DNA of 64,000 bases from Micractinium sp. NFX-FRZ. Lineage: Eukaryota; Chlorophyta; Trebouxiophyceae; Chlorellales; Chlorellaceae. Where the stretch lies: NCBI GenBank assembly GCA_029339195.1, contig JAPTJF010000040.1:124001-188000 (forward strand), written 5' to 3'. Below, one piece after another: positions 1 through 21,100 of the stretch; position 1 is the stretch's first letter; every line of letters begins with the position of its first letter. Both the position numbers and the translations under genes were made by a program. Under the pieces are notes generated by a model. The model was not told the origin of the DNA and ran no database searches. It saw only the letters and a program-made list of their open reading frames with translations.

Positions 1-1640
1 GAGAGAGGCAGGGTGAGCGGGCAGGGAGGGGGCAAGTGAGGTGAGCGGGCAGGTGGGCAGCAGCAGGCTGGGAGGAAGGGCTGCCTGACAAAGCGCTATG
101 CAGAGCAACCCACAAGCAGGCGCACTGTGGATGCAAGGAGATTGCTGGGCAGACACTCACCCGCTGCACCACCCTCAACCCCCCCGCCCTCCTGCTGCGC
201 AGCACCTGTGAGGATGGTGACGCGGTTGACGGTGCCGCACGACTGGAAGTGCATCTGGAGCTCCTCGGGGGTGCAGCTGTAGTCGACGTTGCCGACATAC
301 ACTGCGGGGCGGGGCATGTGGAGGGGGGCACGGGAGCAGGCGGGTGAGTGGGCTGGGGGGGGGAGCAGGGAGGGCGGCGGCAACGCGCCGGGTTGGCAGC
401 GGCAGGGGTGAGATGCCGGCGCAGGCGCAGCACCAGCATAGTTTCTGCCCTTGCACAGCGCCTTCCTTGGGGGGAGGGGCACCGACTTGCTTGTGCCCCC
501 GTACCTGCCCGCCCTGCCGGTTGCAACCACCTCCCCCCCGTGTGTGCCCCGCACCCGATCTGCCGTCTGCCTCCTCCTTGGCAGCTGCATCCACTGTGCC
601 GGAGCCTGAGGGTGCCATGCCCGCCTCCTTCTGAGCCTTGTCCTGCAGAGGCAGATGAGAGGGAAGGAGGGAGACCAGGCACCACTGTGGGGGCAGTGCA
701 GAGAGGAGCGGCCAGGCAGCACCATCTGTTGATGCCGCATGTTGCTGTGACGCCTCACGTTCTGCCCGTCTGCCATCCATCAACCCAATCGTCCCTCTGC
801 CCCATTGTGATGCTCAGTAGCCAGTCCAGCCCCGCAGGACATGTAGTGAAAAACCCACCTGCACGTCCCTACCGCTTTTGCCGCTTGATTCTCCACGTCT
901 GCCAACCACCCATCCACCCATCCCTCTGCCCCGTCACTGTACTCACTAGCCAGGCCAGCCCCGCTTGACATCTAACCCTAGTATTCTTCTAATAATAATA
1001 AAACCCACCTGCATCTCCTTGAGCTTGGCAGCCTCCTTCTCCATGTCTGCCAGCCGGGCCTTCATCGCCTCAAGCTCCTGCTCCTGCTGGGCCGGAAAGG
1101 GAGAGGGCAGGGGCGAAGCAGTAGAGGCGTGTGAGTGGCAGGGCGCGAAGGACGCCGGGCGCTGCCTGGCACTTTTCTTTCACTGTGTTTTTGCTTGCGC
1201 TTTTTTTGCGTCTTGGGTGCCGGCTCCGTCCCTTGACGGGCTTGTTTTGGGCAGCGTGCCTTTTTCTGCAGCGCTTCAATTCTTTTTTTGGCATGCATGC
1301 GCTTTCTCTTTTGTCAGTTCGGCTTCTTTAAGGGGCCAAGCAAGGGCAGGGGCTGAAGCGGGAGGTCTGGGACACCTGAGCGGTCAGCCGCCAGCGTTGC
1401 CGCAGCCCGCCGCTCCGCCCTGCACAGCGACGGCGGCCAGGCGGGCTGAGAGGCGCGATGGAGGGAGGGCGTTGCAACAAAGCACTACATGGCCGGTCTC
1501 CAGGGCTGATTGCGGCAGAGACAGCAGCGAGGAGGGCTCACCGCCGCGGCGTCCACCATGTCCTCCGTGCCGGCGCCCTCCAGCTCGTGGTCGGCTGCCT
1601 GCAGCTCCTCCCCCTCATAATGCTGCTCCAGGTCAGCCAT
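1..1640 (-). CDS. PABPN1: Nuclear poly(A)-binding protein, PABPN1 (PABP2) type; 3' part outside window
   Basis: This family binds growing poly(A) tails in the nucleus and stimulates poly(A) polymerase. Visible exons on the minus strand: exon 1 from an ATG at 1640 to about 1543 (acidic N-terminus starting [13 protein letters not shown]); exon 2 about 1085-1009 (coiled coil with [15 protein letters not shown]); exon 3 about 648-560 (Ala/Lys/Glu-rich linker ending ADGRS); exon 4 about 302-202, the start of the RRM with RNP2 in YVGNVDYSC and [15 protein letters not shown], nearly the same as animal and plant PABPN1. Exon 3 joins exon 4 cleanly in phase 1 (..RS|VYVGNVD). The remainder of the RRM and the basic C-terminus lie before position 1. 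The family order (acidic N-terminus, coiled coil, RRM) is respected. The gene is head-to-head with the AAA ATPase. Degenerate copies of exon 2 and its flanks lie in the intron near 745-912. The family call is firm; exon ends are approximate. Confidence 0.88.
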
Positions 1641-1990
1641 GCTGGGGCAGTGGCGACTAAAGGCGGGCGATTGCAGGCTTAGGGGCGGTGGGGCAGCGGG
1701 TGGGTGTGCCGACCGCTAGTGTGCAGACAGGGGAGGCTGAAGGCGCCGCTGCAGAGCGGAATGGGCGCGCCAGGCCACAGCACGACGCAGCAGGCGCGCA
1801 AAGAATGCCGCTCGTTCACTTGCCTCGGCTGCTGGAAAACCAGTCACCAATAATATTGAACACCGCTGGATATCGCAGGTCACTAGCCTGAGCTGCCAAT
1901 GCGAGTTTTCAATTGTAGGAGCGGCTGCTGGGGCCTTGCTGCCTGATCACCAGCTGGGTGACAGTGGAGGGCGCTTGGCAGCCGGCTGCG
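1641..1990. promoter_or_regulatory. Short intergenic region between two divergent genes (PABPN1-like and ePHD-AAA ATPase)
   Basis: About 350 bp separate the ATG of the minus-strand PABPN1-like gene from the first usable ATG of the plus-strand ATPase gene, so both promoters must lie here or in the 5' leaders. There is an in-frame stop at 1916-1918, directly followed by a possible splice acceptor (..TGTAG at 1914-1918). The ATPase gene could therefore have an upstream non-coding or short coding exon here. No TATA box or other named element was recognised. Confidence 0.45.
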
Positions 1991-11457
<9,467 letters not shown>

Positions 11458-12305
11458 CTGGCGTATTGGCGCAGCCTTGCTCTGTCTGGCCCACCCGTAC
11501 TGTTCTTGTGTGCCCAGTTGCACTGCACTGTGCTCTACTTGCTTTAATTTGGAAAAGAACGCTGCTTACAACTCGCTACAGAGGTGGGCAAAAGGTTTGA
11601 CGCTTGGCATTGGGGGAGAGGGGGTAGTTTCAAGGGAAAAGGCAGCGTTGCGAGGGTTGGTTTGGGTTCTCTATCTTTCAAAGGTGTGAGTGGGGCCTGG
11701 GGTGCAAGGGCATCGGGCGCCGTGCCGGGCATCATGCATTCAAGCGGACCGGACGGGCAGGCAATGGATCACACATTATTGTGGAGCCAGCCAAATAATA
11801 AAGAAGACGGACCGATGACTGAGGGACGGGACAGACTGACGGGTGCGGATTCGTACAGAAGCTGGCAAACGGGGCAGGACACGATCTCAAGGGAGCATGC
11901 GTTGGGTGGGCTGGCGTATCCAGCAGGAGGAGGAGGAGGAGGATACAGCCATGCGACAGCTGGCGTTTAGGGAGACGGAGGGCGGAGCACAGCGTGCAGG
12001 GCACGGCGGCAGCCGCGCTGCTGTGCTGTGCTCTACTAGACAGAAGGCAGACTCGTGGTGATGGGAGATATCAGGGGGATGATTGAGTGGGGTTCGCTTG
12101 CATGCAAGATGAATTCGCAATTCGGGGTGCCCATTCGGGAAACGCGGGGCGGCGAGGGGGGAACAGCAGTGCCCATGGGCGACACTTGTCCGGAAGGCTC
12201 ATGAGGAAGGCTCATTCGTGGTACTCACGCAGCCAAAGGGCTACGGCAGCAGAGCCAGGCAGGGCCCGCCTTGCCCCCTCTTTCGTTCGCTGTCCTCTGT
12301 CCTCT
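11458..12305. other. Convergent 3' intergenic region between the AAA ATPase and adhE
   Basis: About 850 bp between two stop codons facing each other. No further gene is convincing here: open frames are short and low-complexity. A minus-strand TGTAA signal (11566-11570) would serve adhE and put its 3' UTR end close to the ATPase stop codon. No plus-strand TGTAA was found for the ATPase gene. Confidence 0.5.
11566..11570 (-). terminator. TGTAA polyadenylation signal, probably of adhE
   Basis: Reads TGTAA on the minus strand, about 740 bp beyond the adhE stop. TGTAA is the usual green-algal poly(A) signal. The long distance makes the assignment tentative. Confidence 0.4.
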
Positions 12306-15300
12306 TTAATCCAGGGGCACACCGGTGGCGCCCATGCCCGGCTCGATGGTCAGCGTGTCGGCAATGGGGGTGGACCAGGCGTCGATGTACAGCTGCTTCA
12401 GCTCGGAGATGCGTGGGTAGCGCGGGTTGGCACCGGTGCACTGCAGGGGGTGAGAAGTTGCAGGTTGCAAGTTTCAAGGCGTTGCCACAGGTTTTTTGTT
12501 CGGCTCGGAGATGCGCAGGTGGCGTGGGCTGGCACCGGTGCACTGCACAAATGCACAGGGGCAGCGAGGGGGTGAGGGCCCCCGGATGCCAGCTGCGGGT
12601 TCGTACACACACACACACACCACATGCTCATTCAGAGCTGTGGGTTCTCACACACACCAAGCCCATCCCAGCTGGAACGGTGTCGGCAGTCCAGAGGAGC
12701 TTGCAAGCACCCACATGCCCAGCAAGCCGGCCGTTGCATTTTGGGTTCTGAACGCACGACCTCATCACACCCCATCCAGCTCCCTCACCTGGTCGTCGAA
12801 AGCGTTCTCCGCCATCTCATCCAGCGCAGCCATGTACTCGGCCTCCTTCTCGGCACCCATGATCTCTTTCAGGGTGGCCTGCGAGGGCGGGGAACCGGGC
12901 GGGGCAGGTCAGGGTGGGCAGGCAGGCGGGCAGGCAGGTGAGCCCGGCAAGGCTGGGGAGGTGGGCACACGGAGGGCAGGCTGTGCAGGCGGGCAGGGCT
13001 GTTGTGTGCCAGAGCTGCCGTGTGCCCACACAGAAGGGCAGGCTGTGCAGCCCGCCCCGCCGCGTAGCCAAATCCCATCTGCTTGGCTGTCCTTCACACC
13101 CGCATGCGCGCCCCATGCAACAGGCACACGCTGCCATCCCCTCACCGGCACGCCGCACTGCCTCTTCAGATCCTCCACAGCCAGGATCAGGTTCTTCACC
13201 TGCAGGGGCGGAAAATGATGTACAGTGGTTTGGTTGGGTTATAATGAGATGGATGCGAGGAATTGAACCGGCTGGCACTCCCTATGCACCCAGCGTGCTC
13301 CTGCCGTGCAGCAAGCTCCACATCCCCGCACTGGACCACCCGAGTTCCAGCCAGCACCCACCTTCTGGCGGGGCTTCATGTCGGCGCCGCCGCCCACGCC
13401 CAGCATGTCTGCCAGCTCAGCGTACCGCTTCTTGGCCTGGGGGTACTGGTACCTGTGGTGGAGGCAATGGGCAGAACGTAACGACATAGATTAAAGCTAA
13501 GGGCAGAGGGTGCTGCGCCCGCTATGATCATCAACCAAAGCGCAGGCCAAAGCACGCCTGACGTGGTGATAGCCGCCTGCCCGCTCACTGAGGGAAGGCG
13601 GCCTGCTTGGGGGGGCGGTCGGTGGCGTTGAAGCGGATGACGTGGGAGATGAGGGCGGCGTTGGCCAGGCCTGCAAGAAAACCAGACATAGACGAAAAGA
13701 ACGATAAGTAGGGGGGGCGGGCGGAGCAGAGTAGGGTGGCGTTGGCAAAGCCTAGTTGTGAGAAGGGTGACAGGAAGGAAGGGCTGTCACCGACACCACA
13801 TCTGAATCCACCATGCGCCCCCACTTGCCCTGCCCCCTGCCCGCGCGCACCGTGGGGCACGTGGAACTGCCCGCCCAGCTTGTGCGCCAGCGAGTGGCAG
13901 ATGCCCAGGAAGGCGTTGCCAAAGGCCATGCCTGCAAAGCCAGGTAAACCGGATGAATAGTATATTACTTGCTACAGATACAGACACGGGAAGCATTGGC
14001 AAATCCTACACTGCTGTATGCCTTGCCACGAAGCGGGTGAGAATTCAGCAGCCCAGCGTAGCGCTGCTGCCCTGCTCAGCATCATCGGCCCTGCATTTCC
14101 TTGCATTCCCACCCCGCACCCCGTCCTGCGCATGCACGCTGGCCCGCCCGTCTCAAACCCGCCACCCATGGTCTCCACCCCATGCACACCCCACTTGCCT
14201 GCAATGGTGGCCGCTGCGTGCACCTGCTCGCGCGCCTCGTAATCCTTGTGCCCCTCCCGGAAGGCGCGGGGCAGGAACTCCACGATGAGGGCGGCAGCCT
14301 CCTTGGACTGGCCTGCGGGGGAGGCAGGGCGGGGCGGGATGGGAGGGGCCAGGGCGGTAGCGGTGAACGGCAGTGCGTGGCGACGTGCGGCACATGGTGG
14401 CGGTGCCTGGTCTGTGAGAAACTGTTCAGGGCCGTGCAGGAAAACCTTGGGAGCGCACACGCAGCACGGCTGTCCTTCTGTGCGCGTCTGGTCTGCCATA
14501 GGAGTAGCACCGCCGCTGCCAGGCACTCACCGCGGGTGTAGCTGGTGGCAAAGATGGAGACGTAGCTGCAGGGCGGGACCAGGCGTGGACAGAAAGAGAC
14601 AAGGAGACATTGAGATCGGTCAGCCAAAGCAGAAGAGGAGCGGAGTGTTGTAGGCATTGCGTCAGGGCAGTGCGACCATTTGCCGCCGCGCCTGCGCCAC
14701 TCTGCACTCCTCTGCCTGCCCCGCCAGCCCCACCCACCTCTCCAGGGCGTGGGTCAGTGTGTCCAGCCCACTGTAGGCGGTCAGCTTCACAGGCATGTTG
14801 AGCACCTGAGAGAACGAGGGGGACAGAGAGCAACAGCAGCAGCAGCAGCCAAGGGGCACCAGCATCAGCAGGGGTGCAACTGCTGCCAGACACGCGGCGC
14901 CAGCATTGCTTGGGAGCAGAGCACCAGGCTCGCGCAGCACGGCACAGTGGCATCCATGCACCAGGAGCAGCGCAGGCAGCCGCGATCTCTCGTGTGTATG
15001 ATGAGACCCCGAGGTTCTGCCGCACCCTCTGCCCCTGCCCATCCCAGCCGCCCACCATTTGACATCCTCCACCCCTGCCTGCGCACCGCCCTTACACAAA
15101 CGGCCCGCTACCGTCAGCTGCTGGCTCACCAGGTGGGTGTCCACAATGGCCATGCTGGGGGTGAGGGCGTCTGCAAGAGGGGGGTGTGGGGGCAGGGAAA
15201 GATGTGGAAAAGGAGCAGTGCACAGCACCCAGAATCTTACTGCAACAGCAGCACTGCCCACACCCACAGTCGCAGCCACAGTCGCAGACACCCCGCCTCC

Positions 15301-18166
15301 CCTCCAGCGGTGCCTCCGCACTCACAGTCTGCCAGCGGGTACTTTTGCCCCGTGCGGTCGTCGGTCACCACGGCAAAGGGGGTCACCTCGGAGCCGGTGC
15401 CGGAGGTGGTGGGCACGCACACCAGCAGCGACTTCTGGCCCATCTCGGGCAGCTGCGGGGTTTGGTGATGAAATGAGGGACGAATGAGTGGGGTGTGTGT
15501 GAAGAAAGGGCGCACAACAGCTAAACACCTCGGGCAGCTGCCCGGGCACGAGCGGGAGGAGGGGAGTTGGTGCAAGAGAGCGCCGGGAGGGGTGCGAACT
15601 CGTGATATCTCTGGCCCACTTTCTGGCCCATTTCTGGCTCCCCCATCCACCACCACCCTCACCTCATACACGCGCTTGCGGATGTCCATGAAGCGAACAG
15701 CTAGGGACTCAAACTCGATGTCAGGTACCTCATACATGAGCCACCTGCGGGCGGGTGGGGGGACAGGCAGGGGAGGGAGGGCGACAGCAGCAGCGAGTGA
15801 GCTGTGGTGACCGGCAAGAAGGGGCGGGCCGCGATGCAAAGGCTGCATGCAGGTGCCAGCCCAAGGTGCACGCGATACGGAGCAAAGCTTAGCACGACCC
15901 AGCGCATCGCATCACAAGCGCAGCGTAGCATGCATGCACCACATCACATCAGATCGCATCGCAGCGCAGCGCAGCACTACACATCACATCACAGCACAGC
16001 GCAGCGCAGCGCAGCGCACTCACATGACCTTGGCTGCGTCCATGGGGGAGCCGCCTCCCAGGGCGATGATGACGTCGGGGCGGAAGTCCTGCGGGCAGGC
16101 GGGCAGAAGGGCAATGGGCACTGTCAAGCGTTGAGCGGCTGTGGGCCTGTTTGGTGATGCCCCCGAGGCAACGATATGATGGAGGCGGAGTCTAAGGGCT
16201 GGAGAAAGCGGAAACAGGCCAAGCAGTAAGAGTTTGCAGTGGTGCGACGGGCTGGGTGTGGCGCAGGACGGGGCTGGCAGACAGTCGTGTGTAAATGCCG
16301 GGGCATAGGTGAGGGGAGAGGCGGTGGCAGGATGGCAGCACACTACCCTCCCTCCCCCACACCTTCATCTCCTTCACTCCCTCCTCGATGCAGGTCAGCG
16401 TGGGGTCGGGAGCCACGTGTGTGAACACCTGCATCGGGGTAGAGAGATTGGAGGAAGCGGGTGGCCAGAGACGTCTGGCAGCGCGCGCCCTGCATTGGGC
16501 CTATGCCCCGCATTTCGACGCAGAAAACACGACCGGCAAGCCTCAGCAAGCAAGCTTCCCGCTAATGCGGCCATACCGTCCTGCCCACTCCCATGCACAC
16601 GCCTACCCACCCCACAACCTCGCCCACCCACCTGGTGCTGGATGGCCATGGTGTCCAGCACGGAGGTTACCTTGTCCACGTACCCCAGGTCAAACAGGGG
16701 CTTGTCTGCGGGGGAGGGGGGTGGGTGGGAGGCGGACAAGGGGGCATGGTTGGACGAGACGCAGGGCGCATGTGCGGGCGAGACAACAGGGGATATCACC
16801 GGAAAAGGAACTTCTAGGAGGGGCGGCTGGAAGCAGGCCAGCGGAATACGAGGTGCCAAAGCAGGGCAGTCGGGGGAGCAGAAGGGGTGGAGGAGGCAAA
16901 AGAGCAACAGGAGCATGGGGCAAGTGTGTCGAAGCAGGGTGGCGCAGCACATGCAGCGCACCGGTGACGATGAAGGCGCGCTGCCGGCCCTTGAGGTCCT
17001 TCAGCCCGGTCTCCAGGGAGCCGCCCTTGAAGTACACCTGCAAACGAGAGGATGGGAAGACAGGAGGGCCAGGAGGTTAGTCGTTACAACTATAGTCATA
17101 ACATAGCTATAGAATAGTCGAAGTCAGCCAGCCCGACGGACGAAAAGACTGCAGAAAGGTGAGGGGCCAGCAGCAGGGCGCCTGCAGGGCAAGCGCACGC
17201 CCAACCTGGCCCACCCAGGCACCCCCCCGGTGTTGTGCCAGGCGCGCAGGGTGTGTTGTTAGGCAGTGCAGGGTGCCGTGCTAGTTCCTAGGCGGCCCAG
17301 TGCGTAGTGCCAGGCAGGGCAGCGCACCTTGGGGGGCACGCGGAACCACAGCGTGTTCTCGCGCCGCTCGATGCCGCGCTTGATGTTCAGCAGGTTCTTG
17401 GGGCCCACGTCTGCGGGAGGAGAGGGCAGGCGGGGCAGGGCAGGGGTCAGTGTCTGGCCTCAGTGGGGGAAACTCATGGGCCGTCGTCCCAGTTGCCTTC
17501 TTGCATTGCCCGCCTACCCATGCAGGCCGTGCTCAATGGGCCCTCAGGGTGGGATGCCCACTGCTGACGCACGGGCGACCCATAGTGCAAAAGAAGGGGA
17601 CCCAAGAAAACCAGAGCAGACACCTCACTCAGTGCTGGATTGGTCGCAGACCCCCCACTGGCCGCAGCCCACATGCCAGCAGGACCAGAGGACAGTGCAG
17701 CAGGCGTGCAACTACATAGCACATCAGCTCACTCACTGGTGGAGACGGAGGTGGATCCCCAAGAGCCGCACCCCAGGGTGAGGGAGGGCTGCAGATGGAA
17801 GTTGTAGATGTCGCCGATGGCGCCGTGGGCAGCGGGGGTGTTGACCTGTATACATATGGGGGTGAGGAGGGCGAGGTGGACAGGGACAGAAGGCGTCAGT
17901 TGGGGTGGGTGAGGCCCTTGGTGCTGGACAAACATATTTGATATTGCGACAGAAGAGCAGAGCTGGCATGAGAGGGAGTGGGCAGCGTGCCAGGGCGAGC
18001 CGTGTGTGCAGCGGCGGCGCCGGAGCAGCGGCAGCACAGGCGGCGGTCCCCACTCACCAGCACGCGCACGGTCTTGATCGTCTCTGCACAGCCACAGGCA
18101 GGAGTGGGGAAGGCAGGTGTGCTGAGCCAGCAGGTGTGTGGCAAGGCCGGTGGGGAAGGACACACT

Positions 18167-18197
<31 letters not shown>

Positions 18198-21100
18198 AAC
18201 ACCCGATTGTGAGACAAAGCATCAGACAGTGCAACCAGTGGTGCTGCCCCCCTTGCTCACCATTGAAGAAGTCGATGTGCTCCCGGTTGCGGGGGTTGGT
18301 GTGCAGCACGCTGCAGCGGGGCAGGCCAGGCAAGGGAGCACACGCAGGTGGTGATGGGTTTGCATCATACCGCAAGCTGGGGGCTGTGCGGGCCAAGCCA
18401 AGCGTGTGGGCACCGCTTCCCAATCCCAGCCTGCCACTGCCACACGTAGATAGCTTGTGATGCCAGCTTGCTAAATCACCTGCTGCCCTGCCCACCCTTT
18501 GACGCATCACATGATGCCTCCAAACATGCAAAGTCCCCCTCCGCCCCTCCCACCGATGCACTCACCACCCCTCCACCAATGCACCAACACCACCCCCGCA
18601 CACACCTGGTGTGGCCGGGGCCGAACAGGTTGACCAGGCGGTCGGCCATGTCCACGGCACCCAGGAAGTCGGGGGCCTTGTACCTGCAGTACCATGCGCG
18701 GTACCCATGTGGCGAGCATGATCACAATGGTGCACATCCTGACACACCTCTGCTGTGTGATTAGCATGTGTGCACGCGTCTCGGAAGCACCGTGGCTGCC
18801 AACGCACACTCCTTTCATTCCTCGCATGCATCCCACAGCCCCCCTCTCCTCCCTTCCCAGTGTTGCATGCCTCACATGGCCAGCACGGGGCACAGCTTCT
18901 CCTCAGACAGCGGCTCCTCCTTGCCAATCACGTCAACCTGCGCGGGGGCGGTGAACACGGGTGTGGTCGGTGGGCCAAGCGGTTGGTTGCAGTGGGGTGT
19001 GCGTGACACGGCGACAGGAATCGCAGCCACCATCAACCCTTTAACAAGTTCAAACAAGTCCAACAACAGTGGCCAGCATCAACAGGGCACGCGGGCTGGA
19101 CCACCGGGCCCGTCGTACTGCCAATCTGACCTTGGCCCAGTACAGTACAGTACGGCACCTCCTTGATGCCCAACACAGCCCAAGTACAGCGAAGCACATG
19201 AGCAGCAGCACAGAGAGGGCAAACACCCTAGGAGGGGTTAGGCCACACACCCCACCTCTGCAATGATGGCCTTGGTCCAGTAGGGCACCTCGATGCCAAA
19301 GAGCTTGGCCAGCTTCTGGGCAGACTGACCCACGATGTCGGCGTTCAGGCGGCCGTTCACAAAGATCTTGGAGCGCACCTGCGGGCAGGTGGGCAGAGAC
19401 AGACAGGTCATGAGGAGGGCAGGTTGCGCACCTTTGTTGCGGCATCAAGGCAAGGATGAGTCTGGCCACGCTTGGAGCAGGTGAGGTGGGGAGGGAGGAT
19501 GAGGGGCGGTGCCATCGCTCCGCACTCCCGACTGCCTTCTCCCCGACTGCCTTCTCCCCTACACAACCTCAACATACTCTACCCCACCTCATCGTGTCAT
19601 GCAGTAAGCAGGCGTCTCCCCATTCCCTTCTCTGGACGCCTGCGCACCATCCTCCCTCCCATTCCCTCCCTCCCCGTCCCTCCAGCACTCTACGCTCACA
19701 GCCCCTCACCCCCACCCCTTCATTCTTTCCACCCACCTTGTTCAGCTCCTCCTCGTTCTTCAGGAAGTAGGCGCCGCGCCGGGTGAACTCAAACTTGACG
19801 GCCTGCGGGGGGGGTGGGAGCAGGCGGTGCACGGTTGGGCAGAGCAGAGGGCTCGTGTAGGTGGGCGGGCGTGTGAGCAGGGCGGCATAGCAAGAAGGGG
19901 CACACCAAAAGGTAGGGTACGAGGCCCAGGTGACAGGGAGCAAAGGGTGGCCCCCGCCCACGCCCCACTGCCAGCGCCCACCCACCTCGTACTGGCTCTC
20001 CACGCACACCACGCTCTGCTCGGAGGCGCAAATCACGCCGTTGTCAAAGGTCTGCAGGGGAGGGGGCATGCAAGACGCCAGGGCTGTTGTGGGCGGCAGC
20101 GTGGTAGGGGTAGTGTGGCGGACACTTGGCGGATGGCCGCTGGGCCAAGAGGCTGAGCAACCGCCAGGCGTCAAGCATTTGGCAGTTGGCGCAACGGCGG
20201 TCCCAGCCCACCTTGGAGAGGAGGATGGAGGACACCGCGTTCTGCAGGGCATGGGGGGGGGGGAGTGACGTCAGTGAGCGCATAAACTAGGCAGGCATGC
20301 AGACAGGCAGGCAGGCAGGCAGGCATATATCCGAGGAGCAGGACGGCCAGCTGGGTGGTAAGCCGGAGCCGCTGCTGGCGCTGCTGCCCCCCCTGTGTTG
20401 CCGCCGACACACAGCGCACACTGCTGCCTGACCATACCCACAGCCCAGCCCTGCGCCCTGCCCGCACCTGCACATCGGCGGTCTCATCAATGACTGCCGG
20501 GGTGTTGCCAGCACCCACGCCCAGCGCAGGGTGGCCGGAGGAGTAGGCGGCGCGCACCTGCAGGGCAAGGTGGGAGGGTGGCAGGGTGGCAGCACTTGTT
20601 TGAGCGGGACAGCGGGGATAGGCGAGGGCAAGCCATGCGGTACAGCCGGCGCATGCGCAACGACCTCTTTCCTTATCCAACCCACCCATACCGCCGCCTG
20701 GCGGTGCATACCGTTCGCATGTATTTATGTAGCCAGTGACAGAGGAGGAGCGGCCCATCCGTGGCCAACCCCAGCGCCACCTCCTGCGCACCTGCTCCAA
20801 CCCAACCGCCACACTACCGCCGCCTGCACTCCGTTCCACACACAACATGACATCCACCCCCTTATGCTGCACACACACCACACCACACACCCCTCACCAT
20901 GGAGGGCCCGCCGGTGGCCAGCACCAGCGCCACCTCCCGTGCCTGCTCCACCCCAACCGCCACATCAGCACCGCCTGCACTCCTTCCACACGTACTGTTA
21001 CATGACAGAAACCGCACCCCTCACCATGGAGGGCCCGCCGGTGGCCAGCACCAGCGCCACCTCAGGCGCCTGCATGACGGCAGAGGTCACCGGCAGGGAG

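Noticed and set aside
18166..18196. Regular GGCA repeats considered as a CRISPR-like or centromeric array
   Set aside because: Units are 4 bp without spacers and occur inside introns in several places; they are ordinary microsatellites.
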